Shown here one piece after another: positions 16,750-25,064 of a DNA stretch of 64,000 nucleotides (positions within the stretch are counted from its first letter, which is position 1; every line of letters begins with the position of its first letter). The position numbers and the translations under genes were made by a program. The stretch is from Streptomyces sp. KMM 9044. Its GTDB lineage: Bacteria > Actinomycetota > Actinomycetes > Streptomycetales > Streptomycetaceae. The notes under the pieces were generated by a model. That model saw only the letters and a list, made by a program, of their open reading frames with translations. It was not told where the DNA came from and did no database searches. The DNA lies in NCBI RefSeq assembly GCF_024701375.2, contig NZ_CP113910.1:5828001-5892000 (forward strand), read 5' to 3'.

Positions 16750-18119
16750 CGGCCCTCGTACTCCTCTGAGATCTCTTCGGCGAGCTGCTGGGACTTCTTC
16801 AGGGCCGACTCGACGGACTGGCGTCCGGCGATGGCCGCGCTGATCTCCTGGGAGACCTGGGTGCCGAGGTCCGTGAACTCGGGGATGCCGACGAACTGGA
16901 TGCCGGGCGCGGGCCGCGGCTGCACGCCCGGGTCGTCCGGGCGGGCCTGCTCGATGGCCTTCCTGGTCATCTCCTGGAAGGCCGAGGCCTCCGCGCGGTA
17001 GTCCGGGTTCTCGTAGGTGGAGGCGCGCTTGCCGGCCGGGACGTTGGACCAGCCGATCTCGTCGCCGACCAGCTGCTCGTACTCCTTGCTGGAGGCCCAC
17101 GAGACGAACTTCCAGGCGTTGTCCGGGTTCCGGGAGGCGTTCTGGATGCCCCAGGCCCAGGTGTAGAGCCAGCCGGCCGACTCCGTCTTCTCCACGGGGG
17201 CGGGGGCGTAGCCCATCCTGCCCCTGACGGGGGAGTTGGCGGACTCCAGGGAGCCAGCCGCGGACGTGGCGTCGTACCACATCGCGGTCTTGCCCTGGGT
17301 GGTGTTGTTCAGGCACTCGGCGAAGCCGGACTGGGCGGCGCCGGCCTCGCCGTGCTCGCGCACCAGGTCGACATAGAACTTCACCGCCTGCTGCCACTCC
17401 GGGGAGTCCAGGCGGGCGTTCCAGTCCTCGTCGAACCAGGTCCCGCCGAAGGTGTTCACCACGGTCGTCAGCGGTGCCATGACCTCGCCCCAGCCGGGCA
17501 GACCGCGCAGGCAGATGCCCTTCATGCCGGGCTCGGCCCCGTCGAGCTTCGCCGCGATCTCGCCCACCTCCTGCCAGGTGGGGTTGGAGGGCATCGTCAG
17601 GCCCTCCCGCTCGAGGAGGTCCTTGCGGTACATCAGGAACGACGACTCGCCGTAGAAGGGCTGGCCGTAGAGCTTGTCGTCGTCCCCGGTGAGGGACTGG
17701 CGCATCGGCTTGAGGACGTCCTGCTCGTCGTAGTCGGGGTCCTCGTCGACGTAGGAGTCCATCTCCTTGAGCCAGCCGTTGCGGGCGTAGATCGGGATCT
17801 CGTAGTTGGACAGGGTGGCGACGTCGTACTGGCCGGCCTGGTTGGCGAAGTCCTGGCTGATCTTGTCGCGGACGTCGTTCTCCGGCAGCACGGTGAAGTT
17901 CACCCTGATGCCGGTCTCCTTGGTGAAGTGCGCGGCGGTGAGCTTCTGCAGCTCCACCATCTGGGGGTTGTTGACCATCAGGACATTGATGGCATCACCG
18001 CCTGATCCGGCCCCGCCTGCTCCGACCCAGCAGCCGGAGAGCAGCGGGGCGAGCAGCGTCCCTGCGGCGACCGCGGCGAGTGTGGCTCGCGGCGGCCTCC
18101 GACGGCTCTGGGTTCGCAT
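16746..18119 (-). CDS. Carbohydrate ABC transporter solute-binding lipoprotein
   Basis: 457 aa. Lipoprotein signal with lipobox LLSGC; the lipidated cysteine is C30. The mature protein is a CUT1 cluster-type solute-binding protein (INVLMVNNPQMVELQKLTAAHF; LPENDVRDKISQDFANQ; LYGQPFYGESSFLMYRKD; AWGIQNASRNPDNAWKFVSW). A good ribosome site (aggag) precedes ATG 18119. With the two permeases it forms an importer lacking a local ATPase. A DeoR gene 147 bp upstream on the same strand is the probable regulator. The ligand is unknown; the neighbourhood favours a pectin-derived sugar or polyol. Confidence 0.92.
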   Translation of the reverse strand: MRTQSRRRPPRATLAAVAAGTLLAPLLSGCWVGAGGAGSGGDAINVLMVNNPQMVELQKLTAAHFTKETGIRVNFTVLPENDVRDKISQDFANQAGQYDVATLSNYEIPIYARNGWLKEMDSYVDEDPDYDEQDVLKPMRQSLTGDDDKLYGQPFYGESSFLMYRKDLLEREGLTMPSNPTWQEVGEIAAKLDGAEPGMKGICLRGLPGWGEVMAPLTTVVNTFGGTWFDEDWNARLDSPEWQQAVKFYVDLVREHGEAGAAQSGFAECLNNTTQGKTAMWYDATSAAGSLESANSPVRGRMGYAPAPVEKTESAGWLYTWAWGIQNASRNPDNAWKFVSWASSKEYEQLVGDEIGWSNVPAGKRASTYENPDYRAEASAFQEMTRKAIEQARPDDPGVQPRPAPGIQFVGIPEFTDLGTQVSQEISAAIAGRQSVESALKKSQQLAEEISEEYEGR

Positions 18120-18266
18120 GGATCGCTCCTGGACGTATAGGGAGGTACCGGGCGTCGCCTGGGGCGGCTCCGCCCGTGGGGAAGTGGAACCTTGTGCGGT
18201 GAATCGCCGAACAGATGAGCTGGCGAATCGGTGTTGGTGCGGCGGGGTCCGACGGGTCGGCGTCGG

Positions 18267-19037
18267 TCAGACGCGGATGACCTGGGGGCCCAGCAGGGAG
18301 TAGCGGTGGGCCTCGGCCGCCGGGAGCAGCGTGCTCGTGACGATCGCCTCCAGCGCGCCGACGTCGGCGAACCGGCAGAAGCTGACCGCCCCGAACTTGC
18401 TGTGGACGCCCGCGAACACCACCCGGCGCGAGGCCCGCGCCGCCTGTGTCTTGACCTCGCTGACCGCCGGGTCGGGCGTGGTCAGACCGTGTTCGCGCGA
18501 GATGCCGTTGGCGCCGATGAACGCCAGGTCGATGACGAAACCGGAGAGCATCCTCGTCGTCCAGTGGTCGACGGTGGCGAGGGTGCCGGAGCGGACCCGG
18601 CCGCCGAGCAGCAGGACGGACACGGTGCCGGCCTCGGCGAGCGCGCCCGCGACCGGCAGGGAGGCGGTGACCACGGTCAGCGCCCGGTCCCGGGGCAGTG
18701 CCTCGGCGATGAGCTGCGGGGTGAAGCCCTCGTCGACGAACACCGTCTCCGCGTCGCCGAGCAGCTCGGCCGCCGCGTTCGCGACCCGCCGTTTCTCGGC
18801 CACATGGCTGGTGGCGCGGAAGGCGAGCGTGGTCTCGAAGGCGGCGCTTTCCACGGGATAGGCGCCGCCGTGGGTACGGCGCACCAGGCCGTGGTCCTCC
18901 AGAGCGCGGAGATCCCGCCGTACGGTTTCCTTGGCCACGCTCAGATCGGCGGCGAGCGCTGTCACGTCGACCGAGCCGGTGGCGCGCGCCACCCGCACGA
19001 TCTCGCGCTGGCGCTCCTCGGCCGTTCTGTCGCTCAT
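18267..19037 (-). CDS. DeoR/GlpR-family transcriptional regulator
   Basis: 256 aa. The N-terminal winged helix contains VDVTALAADLSVAKETVRRDLRALEDHGLVRRTHGGA (shown to place it at about residues 24-60), the classic DeoR signature. The C-terminal sugar-phosphate-sensing DeoRC domain contains VFVDEGFTPQLIAEAL and LAFIGANGISREHGLTTPD. It is transcribed towards the sugar importer. DeoR proteins usually repress sugar operons and are released by a phosphorylated intermediate. Confidence 0.92.
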   Translation of the reverse strand: MSDRTAEERQREIVRVARATGSVDVTALAADLSVAKETVRRDLRALEDHGLVRRTHGGAYPVESAAFETTLAFRATSHVAEKRRVANAAAELLGDAETVFVDEGFTPQLIAEALPRDRALTVVTASLPVAGALAEAGTVSVLLLGGRVRSGTLATVDHWTTRMLSGFVIDLAFIGANGISREHGLTTPDPAVSEVKTQAARASRRVVFAGVHSKFGAVSFCRFADVGALEAIVTSTLLPAAEAHRYSLLGPQVIRV

Positions 19038-19244
19038 GGCCGCACACCTGCTTCCTGCGTTGGTTGCCCGTTCGGGCCCCGTGAGGGCCTGCAGGAAGTT
19101 GTACAGCGGCTGTGCGGAGCTGACCAGGCCTGTTGCGTGACCGGTCCTGCCCGTTTGTGCCCGTTCGGTTGGAGAGGTGCCCGCCTCGGACCTGGGCGGG
19201 GGGCGGAAGGGGCGGGGAAGCGGGCATCTCAGGTGCCCGAATGC

Positions 19245-19281
19245 GGCGGCGGGCGGGCCCGCTCGGTGCCCGCCCGCCGCC
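19245..19281 (-). terminator. Terminator after udh
   Basis: Perfect 14-bp stem ggcggcgggcgggc / gcccgcccgccgcc, loop of 9 bases, just downstream of the udh stop (19323). Confidence 0.65.
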
Positions 19282-19322
19282 GCGGACGTCGATTTTCCGC
19301 CGCGATCGCGCCGCCGGTGTCG

Positions 19323-20132
19323 TCAGTACGGCCAGATCGGCGGGTCGGTGACGAAGTGTCCGCCGAGGCGTGCCTGTGCCGGGTCGGCCGGGTCCAGTTC
19401 GCCCTGCTCGGCGACGAGTTTCGCGGCGAACGGCTCGGAGTCGTCCTGCGGGTCGTAGCCGAGGGCGCGCGCGGAGGCGAGGTCCCACCACAGCCGGGTG
19501 TTGCCGGACGAGCCGTGGACGACCGTGTGGCCGACGTCCTCGGCGGTCAGGGCCGCGTGGAAGAGGCGTGCGCCGTCGGCGGGGCTCATCCACACCGAGA
19601 GCATCCGCACGCTGGTCGGCTCGGGGAAGCAGGAGCCGATGCGTACGGAGACGGTCTCCAGGCCGTGCTTGTCCCAGTACAGCTGGGCGAGGTCCTCGCC
19701 GAAGCACTTGGACAGACCGTAGAAGGTGTCCGGACGGCGCGGGGTGTCGACGGGGATCAGGGGGTCGTCGCCCTGAGGGCGCGGGGTGTATCCGACGGCG
19801 TGGTTGGAGGAGGCGAAGACGATGCGTCCCACTCCCTCCTCGCGCGCGGCCTCGTACAGGTGGTAGGTGCCCTCGATGTTCGCCGCGAGTATCCTCTCGA
19901 AGGGGGCTTCCAGGGAGATGCCCGCGAGATGGATGATCGCGTCGACCCCGCGGACCGCCTCGCGTACGGCCTCCCGGTCTGCCAGATCCGCGACGACCGC
20001 GTCCGGCTCGCCCTCGACCGGCCGCAGGTCGAGCAGGCGCAGTTCGTAGCCGTAGTCCGGGAGCAGGCCCCGCATCAGGGTGCCGAGGCCGCCGGCGGCG
20101 CCGGTGAGCAGGACGGTGCGGGGAGCGGGCAT
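19323..20132 (-). CDS. udh: Uronate dehydrogenase (NAD-dependent)
   Basis: Oxidises D-galacturonate or D-glucuronate to the aldarolactone, first step of the oxidative uronate route. 269 aa from ATG 20132, chosen for its aaggag ribosome site. Short-chain epimerase/dehydratase fold: NAD motif TGAAGGLG (10-17), FASSNHAVGY (106-115) and YGLSK with Tyr138/Lys142. HLAGISLEAPFERIL, RIGSCFPEP, RMLSVW and LWWDLASARALGYDP follow the pattern I know for characterised Udh enzymes (for example from Agrobacterium), well beyond generic epimerases. Divergent from kdgD, which acts two chemical steps later. A lactone-opening enzyme is not identified in the window. Confidence 0.85.
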   Translation of the reverse strand: MPAPRTVLLTGAAGGLGTLMRGLLPDYGYELRLLDLRPVEGEPDAVVADLADREAVREAVRGVDAIIHLAGISLEAPFERILAANIEGTYHLYEAAREEGVGRIVFASSNHAVGYTPRPQGDDPLIPVDTPRRPDTFYGLSKCFGEDLAQLYWDKHGLETVSVRIGSCFPEPTSVRMLSVWMSPADGARLFHAALTAEDVGHTVVHGSSGNTRLWWDLASARALGYDPQDDSEPFAAKLVAEQGELDPADPAQARLGGHFVTDPPIWPY

Positions 20133-20364
20133 CGAGGATCTCCTTGCGTCACCGGCCGTGCATGTGCGCGCACGGCATTCATATGCGTGGACACGGTAAG
20201 GAGGCGTCCCGCCGTCCGTCAAGTATTCTCCGCTCTCCTGTGGACTGGGAGAATCGGCTGACGCGTGACGGGTCGGCATGCTTGACCGGCGTCCCGGCGG
20301 CGGCCTAGCGTGGCATTGTTCAGAAATGTAGACGGCAATCAAGAATATGGACCTGGGAGAGCTT
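20133..20364. promoter_or_regulatory. Divergent udh/kdgD promoter region
   Basis: AT-richer than its surroundings. It contains an inverted repeat attctcc (20225-20231) / ggagaat (20248-20254) with a 16-base spacer, roughly midway between the two genes, a possible operator for coordinated control. No confident -35/-10 pair could be assigned. Confidence 0.4.
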
Positions 20365-21306
20365 GTGACGTCAGCCCCTCTCGCCGCCCGGCTCGGCATC
20401 CCCGGCGGACCGCTGTTCTTCCCGGTCACCGCCTACGGACACGACGGCTCCGTCGACCTCGGGACCTACCGGCTCCATGTGCGCGGCGGGGTCGAGGCCG
20501 GGGCCGCCGCCGTCTTCGCCTGCTGTGGCACCGGGGAGTTCCACGCCCTGACGCCCGAGGAGTTCGAGGCGTGCGTGCGGGTCGCCGTCGAGGCGGCCGA
20601 CGGACGCGTCCCGGTCGTCGCGGGCACCGGGTACGGCACCGGCCTCGCGGTGCGCTGGGCCGGGATCGCCGAGCGGGCCGGGGCGGACGGGCTGCTCGCC
20701 ATGCCGCCCTACCTGGTGCGGGCCGGCCGGGCGGGACTGGTCCGGCACTACCGCGAACTCGCCGCGGCGACCACCCTCCCGGTGATCGTCTACCAGCGGG
20801 ACAACGCCCTGTTCACGCCCGAGGGCGTGGTCGACCTGGCCCGCACCGAGGGGATCATCGGCCTCAAGGACGGTCACGGCGACCTCGACCACATGCAGCG
20901 GATCGTCAGTGCCGTACGCGCCGAAGTGCCCGGTGAGTTCCTGTACTTCAACGGGCTGCCCACCGCCGAACAGACCCAGCTCGCCTACCGCGCCCTCGGC
21001 ATCCCCCTCTACTCGTCCGCGGTGTTCTGCTTCGTCCCCGAGATCGCCCTCGCCTGCCACCAGGCCCTGCACACCGGTGACCGGGCCACCGTGGACCGCC
21101 TGCTCGACGGCTTCTACCGGCCCTTCGTCGAACTGCGCGACCAGGGCCGCGGATACGCCGTCTCCCTGGTCAAGGCGGGGGTGCGGCTGCGCGGCCTGGA
21201 CGTGGGCGAGGTCCGGCCGCCGCTCGACGAACCGGCCGGGGATCATGTCAGGCAACTCGCTCGGCTGATCGAGCGGGGACTCGCACTGATCGAGGAGGCC
21301 AAGTGA
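20365..21306 (+). CDS. kdgD: 5-dehydro-4-deoxyglucarate dehydratase
   Basis: Decarboxylating dehydratase of the DapA superfamily giving alpha-ketoglutarate semialdehyde from 5-keto-4-deoxyglucarate. I prefer GTG 20365 (313 aa), which has gggag six bases upstream; ATG 20347 would add six residues but lacks a ribosome site. TIM-barrel landmarks: FFPVTAY, CCGTGEFHAL (the GxxGE carboxylate-binding loop), the tyrosine in VIVYQRDN (about 143) and the Schiff-base lysine in IIGLKDGHGD (about 168). LYFNGLPTAE and VSLVKAGVRLRGLDVG are KdgD-specific segments. Overlaps the next gene by four bases. Confidence 0.9.
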   Translation: MTSAPLAARLGIPGGPLFFPVTAYGHDGSVDLGTYRLHVRGGVEAGAAAVFACCGTGEFHALTPEEFEACVRVAVEAADGRVPVVAGTGYGTGLAVRWAGIAERAGADGLLAMPPYLVRAGRAGLVRHYRELAAATTLPVIVYQRDNALFTPEGVVDLARTEGIIGLKDGHGDLDHMQRIVSAVRAEVPGEFLYFNGLPTAEQTQLAYRALGIPLYSSAVFCFVPEIALACHQALHTGDRATVDRLLDGFYRPFVELRDQGRGYAVSLVKAGVRLRGLDVGEVRPPLDEPAGDHVRQLARLIERGLALIEEAK

Positions 21307-22493
21307 GGGCATCGGCGTTCGTCTACCCCTGGGACGTCAACGGGGATCCGGAGGCCCCCGCGCGGATCGCCGGGCTCGGCGTGGCGCAGGTGACGCTCGC
21401 CTCCGCCTACCACTCCACGCGCACGCTGACTCCCCGTCACCCGCGCCACCGTGTCGTCACCGCCGAGCACGCGGCCGTGCTCTACCCGCCCGGCGCCCAC
21501 TGGGCCGGCCGCAGCCCGCGCCCGTACCCGTCCGGAGACTGGGCACCGGGCGACGCCTTCGGCGAGGCGGCCGGCGCGCTCGCGGCCGCAGGCCTTCAGG
21601 TGCACACCTGGGCCGTGCTCGCGCACAACTCCCGCCTCGGCGCCGACCATCCGGACACCTCGGTCGTCAACGCCTACGGCGACCGCTATCCCTGGGCCCC
21701 CTGCATCGCGCAGCCCGCCACGCGCGCCTACCTCACCGCCCTGGCCGCGGAGGCCGCGGTGCGGCCCGGGGCGAGCGGCACCGAACTGGAGTCCCTCGGC
21801 TGGTACGGCCTCGCCCACCTGCACGCCCACGACAAGACCGCCGGCGTCGGCCTGGGCGACGCCGGGCAGTACCTGATGTCCCTGTGCTTCTGCCCGTCCT
21901 GCCGCGAGGGCTACGGGGCCCAGGACCTGGACGCCGGTGTACTGGCCGCGACCGTACGGGCCGCCCTGGAGCCGGTGTGGCGGGGGGCTCCCTCCGGCGG
22001 AGGGTGGGCGGGAGTGGGCAAGCTCCTCGGCGAGGACACGGCGGCCGCCACGCGCGCGTGGCGCGACGCAACGGCCCGCACGCTCCAGGAGGCGGCGGTC
22101 CTGGCGGTACGTGACGCGGCCCCCGAGGGCTTCCAGGTCCTGCTGCACGCGGACCCGGTCTCCTACCACTGCGGCGCCAACGTCGGCGTCGACCCCGCAC
22201 ACATCCTCTCCGTCGCCGACGGCGTGGTCGTCCCCTGCACGGGAAGCCCCGCCCCGCTGACCCCGTTCGCACAGGAGGCGCGGAGGGCGGGGGAGGCGCA
22301 GGCGGACCGTCCGGGCACGGTCCTCGCCGCCAACTTCACCGTCGTCTCCGGTATGGGCGGCAGCCCCGCCACCCTTGCCGCGGACGCGACCGAGGCCCGC
22401 CGCCTCGGCGCGACGGAACTGCGGCTGTATCACGCGGGACTGGCCTCGGACGGCGATCTGGAGCAGGTGAGCGGGGCACTCGCCGCCCTCTGA
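21303..22493 (+). CDS. Unknown protein coupled to kdgD (possible glycosidase-like TIM barrel)
   Basis: 396 aa starting at a GTG that overlaps the kdgD stop, so the two are translationally coupled. No signal peptide. Features: ASAFVYPWDVNGD at the N-terminus, a barrel-like alternation of strands and helices, LQVHTWAVLAHNSRLG, ESLGWYGLAHLHAHDK, and a CFCPSC cluster at about 198-203 of the kind seen in some glycosidase-like TIM-barrel families. The C-terminal half has VLLHADPVSYHCGANVG and TELRLYHAGL. I do not recognise a characterised family. Coupling to kdgD implies a role in uronate/aldarate catabolism, perhaps on a lactone or oligouronide, but this is inference. Confidence 0.7.
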   Translation: MRASAFVYPWDVNGDPEAPARIAGLGVAQVTLASAYHSTRTLTPRHPRHRVVTAEHAAVLYPPGAHWAGRSPRPYPSGDWAPGDAFGEAAGALAAAGLQVHTWAVLAHNSRLGADHPDTSVVNAYGDRYPWAPCIAQPATRAYLTALAAEAAVRPGASGTELESLGWYGLAHLHAHDKTAGVGLGDAGQYLMSLCFCPSCREGYGAQDLDAGVLAATVRAALEPVWRGAPSGGGWAGVGKLLGEDTAAATRAWRDATARTLQEAAVLAVRDAAPEGFQVLLHADPVSYHCGANVGVDPAHILSVADGVVVPCTGSPAPLTPFAQEARRAGEAQADRPGTVLAANFTVVSGMGGSPATLAADATEARRLGATELRLYHAGLASDGDLEQVSGALAAL

Positions 22494-22616
22494 GGCGATG
22501 AGTTCCGGGGCCGGGGCCGGTCCACTCCTCAGGAGCCGAACCGCCGGCGGCGCCGTGCCCGGACCCGCTCGGGTCCGTGCGCGCGGTGCCGCCAGCGGAA
22601 ACGTGAGGAGCACCCC

Positions 22617-23222
22617 ATGACCGACCCGACCCCGACCCTCGACCTCGGACCGCAGGCACGGATCGTGGCGCGCCTCGCCGAGGGGGTCACCGACGAGCAG
22701 CTGACGGACGGGACACCTTGCCCGGAGTACGAGGTGCGCCACCTGCTGGGCCACCTCGCCGGGCTGTGCGCCGCCTTCCGTGACGCAGGGCGCAGGAACT
22801 TCGGCGCCACCACCGACACCAGTCCCGACGCCGCCCTACCGGACCTCGGCCCCGGCTGGAGCGAGGGCCTGCCCGTGGCGCTCGGTGAACTCGCCGAGGC
22901 GTGGCGTGACCCCGCGGCCTGGACCGGCATGACCAGGGCCGGGGGTGTCGACCTGCCCGGAGAGGCGGCCGGAGCCGTGGCGGCCGGCGAACTGGTGATC
23001 CACGGCTGGGACCTGGCCCGCGCCACACGCCAGGACTACGCCCCCGACCCCGCCGCACTGGAGGCCGCGCACGCCTTTCTCCTCGCCGCCGCCGCGGAAC
23101 CCGGCCGGGACGGCGGCGAGGGTGTCTTCGGCCCCGTCGTGCCCGTACCGTCCGACGCCCCGCTGCTGGACCGGACGGTGGGGCTGAGCGGCCGCGATCC
23201 GGGATGGACGCCCAGGAACTGA
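22617..23222 (+). CDS. TIGR03086-family (DinB/mycothiol-dependent maleylpyruvate isomerase-like) protein
   Basis: 201 aa. A four-helix DinB-type bundle with the family's TPCPEYEVRHLLGHLAG segment (the His is a metal ligand) and a second-half GELVIHGWDLARAT motif containing another ligand histidine. The family holds mycothiol-linked metal enzymes, mostly uncharacterised. Ribosome site: gtgagg before the ATG. No tie to the surrounding sugar genes is evident. Confidence 0.8.
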   Translation: MTDPTPTLDLGPQARIVARLAEGVTDEQLTDGTPCPEYEVRHLLGHLAGLCAAFRDAGRRNFGATTDTSPDAALPDLGPGWSEGLPVALGELAEAWRDPAAWTGMTRAGGVDLPGEAAGAVAAGELVIHGWDLARATRQDYAPDPAALEAAHAFLLAAAAEPGRDGGEGVFGPVVPVPSDAPLLDRTVGLSGRDPGWTPRN

Positions 23223-23239
23223 CCGGGGGGTCTCCCGAG

Positions 23240-23273
23240 CGGCCGGGCACCCGGGCAGGACGGTGCCCGGCCG
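23240..23273 (+). terminator. Terminator after the TIGR03086 gene
   Basis: Perfect 12-bp stem cggccgggcacc / ggtgcccggccg with a 10-base loop, 18 bp after the stop. Confidence 0.65.
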
Positions 23274-23318
23274 GTGCGTGCGCGGTGACGGAAACCCGAA
23301 CTTCCTTTGTCGGAAGCA

Positions 23319-23347
23319 TTGACGAAACCCCGGGCCGCTCCTAGTTT
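23319..23347 (+). promoter_or_regulatory. Sigma-70-type promoter of the GntR-led operon
   Basis: TTGACG (23319-23324), 17-bp spacer, TAGTTT (23342-23347), placing transcription start near 23354, about 56 bases before the GntR ATG at 23410. Confidence 0.6.
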
Positions 23348-23368
23348 CATCGCGTCGTACTTCGTACG

Positions 23369-23378
23369 TCATATATGA
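23369..23378. promoter_or_regulatory. Perfect palindrome, candidate GntR/FCD operator
   Basis: tcatatatga is a perfect 10-bp palindrome lying just downstream of the predicted transcription start and 31 bases before the regulator's own start codon. It is preceded by a directly repeated cgtac pair (23356-23367). Position fits autoregulation by the adjacent GntR protein. Confidence 0.5.
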
Positions 23379-23409
23379 GACGCGATATGCGAGATCCCGA
23401 GAGGCGCGC

Positions 23410-24159
23410 ATGACCTCTGTGCCCATGCCGATCCCCTCCCGCACGCAGTACGTGCTGGAAGAGATCAAACGACGCATCCTCACCGGCAGGCTCATACCGG
23501 GCCAGGCTCTGGTCGAGACCGAACTCGCCGCGCAGTTCGGGGTGTCCAAGACCCCGGTGCGGGAGGCGCTCAAGACCCTGGCCGGCACCGGACTGGTCGT
23601 GATGAGCCAGTACAAGGGTGTCACGGTGCGCATGGTCGACGCGGACATGGCACGCGAGGTCTACGACGTGCGGCTGCTCCTCGAACCCGAGGCGCTGCGG
23701 CGCGCCGTCCGCCGAGGCGCCTCCCTGGACGCCGCCCGCGACGCGCTGACGCGGGCCGACAAGGCCACCGACACCGCTGAACGCTCCCTGGCCAACCGTG
23801 AGTTCCACCGCGCTCTGTACCTGCCGTGCGGCAACCCGCTGCTCAGCCGCATGCTCGACGAGGTCCGCGACCAGGCCGCACTGGTCTCCGCCGTCGCCTG
23901 GGCCGCCGACCCCTCCTGGCAGCGGGAGGCGAGCGAGCACCGCGAGATCCTGCGGCTCGCCCTGGACGGCGACGCGGGCGGCGCGGCGCGCGCCCTGCAC
24001 GCGCACATCGCCTCCTTCGTACGACGGGCCTTCCCCGGCGCGGAACTCGGAGTCGAGGAAGGCCTGGGACTCCGGGGAGCCCAGGACATCCTCGAAACCA
24101 CGGACAACCCCGAAGTCACGGCCGCCCCGGCAGCCCAGAAAGAGGACGGTCAGGCATGA
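23410..24159 (+). CDS. GntR-family (FadR/FCD) transcriptional regulator
   Basis: 249 aa. N-terminal winged helix YVLEEIKRRILTGRLIPGQ, then ETELAAQFGVSKTPVREALKTL (the recognition helix), then an all-helical FCD effector domain: VYDVRLLLEPEALR, NREFHRALY (FCD metal-site Asp/His region) and EHREILRLALDGD. FCD regulators commonly sense sugar acids and repress their catabolism. It heads an operon with a DapA-family enzyme and an IlvD/Edd dehydratase (stop/start overlap of four bases), so a sugar acid such as arabinonate or a uronate derivative is the likely effector. Confidence 0.9.
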   Translation: MTSVPMPIPSRTQYVLEEIKRRILTGRLIPGQALVETELAAQFGVSKTPVREALKTLAGTGLVVMSQYKGVTVRMVDADMAREVYDVRLLLEPEALRRAVRRGASLDAARDALTRADKATDTAERSLANREFHRALYLPCGNPLLSRMLDEVRDQAALVSAVAWAADPSWQREASEHREILRLALDGDAGGAARALHAHIASFVRRAFPGAELGVEEGLGLRGAQDILETTDNPEVTAAPAAQKEDGQA

Positions 24160-25064
24160 CGACGACGTTCGAGACCCAGCGGGCGGCCCTGGCCGACGTG
24201 GTGGCGATCCCGGTGACCCCGTTCGCCGAGGACGGCTCCGTCGACCCGGCCGGGTACCGGGCCCTGCTGCGCCGCCTCCTCGACGCCGGCATCACCACCC
24301 TGACGCCCAACGGCAACACCGGCGAGTTCTACGCCCTCACCCCCGAGGAGCGGCGCACGGTCACCGAGCTGACCCTCGAGGAGACCGGCGACGGCTCGTC
24401 CGTCCTGGTCGGCGTGGGGCACGACGTGCCGACCGCCGTCGCCTCCGCACGGCACGCCCGTGACCTCGGTGCGCGGATGGTGATGGTGCACCAGCCCGTC
24501 CACCCCTACGTCTCCCAGAGCGGCTGGGTCGACTACCACCGCGCCATCGCCGAGGCCGTGCCCGGCCTGGGCGTCGTCCCCTACATCCGCAACCCCCAGC
24601 TCACCGGTGCCCGCCTCGCCGAACTCGCCAACTCCTGCTCCAACGTCATCGGCGTGAAGTACGCCGTGCCGGACGCGGCGAAGTTCGCCGCCTTCGCGCG
24701 GGACGCCGGCATCGAGCGGTTCGTGTGGGTCGCCGGGCTCGCCGAACCGTACGCACCCTCCTACTTCTCGGCGGGCGCCACCGGCTTCACCTCCGGCCTG
24801 GTCAACGTCGCCCCGTCGGTGTCGCTCAACATGATCGGGGCGCTCAGATCGGGTGACTACGCGAGTGCCATGAAGATCTGGGAGCAGATCCGCCGCTTCG
24901 AGGAACTGCGCGCCGCCAACGGTTCCGCCAACAACGTCACCGTCGTCAAGGAGGCCCTCGCCTCCCTCGGCCTGTGCCGCCGCGAGGTCCGTCCGCCGAG
25001 CAGGCCGCTGCCCGAGGACGAGCGGGCCGAGGTCGCCGCGATGGCCGCGGGGTGGTCCGTGTGA
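24156..25064 (+). CDS. DapA-family sugar-acid aldolase/dehydratase
   Basis: 302 aa from ATG 24156, overlapping the GntR stop. Landmarks: AIPVTPFAEDG, PNGNTGEFYAL (carboxylate-binding loop), the catalytic tyrosine in VVPYIRNPQ (Tyr143) and the Schiff-base lysine in NVIGVKYA (Lys168). Coupling to an arabinonate-type dehydratase suggests it acts on a 2-keto-3-deoxy acid: either dehydrating 2-keto-3-deoxy-L-arabinonate to alpha-ketoglutarate semialdehyde, or cleaving it to pyruvate plus an aldehyde. Not lysine biosynthesis, given the operon. Overlaps the next start (GTGA). Confidence 0.82.
   Translation: MTTTFETQRAALADVVAIPVTPFAEDGSVDPAGYRALLRRLLDAGITTLTPNGNTGEFYALTPEERRTVTELTLEETGDGSSVLVGVGHDVPTAVASARHARDLGARMVMVHQPVHPYVSQSGWVDYHRAIAEAVPGLGVVPYIRNPQLTGARLAELANSCSNVIGVKYAVPDAAKFAAFARDAGIERFVWVAGLAEPYAPSYFSAGATGFTSGLVNVAPSVSLNMIGALRSGDYASAMKIWEQIRRFEELRAANGSANNVTVVKEALASLGLCRREVRPPSRPLPEDERAEVAAMAAGWSV

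Noticed and set aside
24156..25064. Lysine-pathway dihydrodipicolinate synthase
   Set aside because: Operon with GntR/FCD and an arabinonate-type dehydratase points to sugar-acid catabolism instead.
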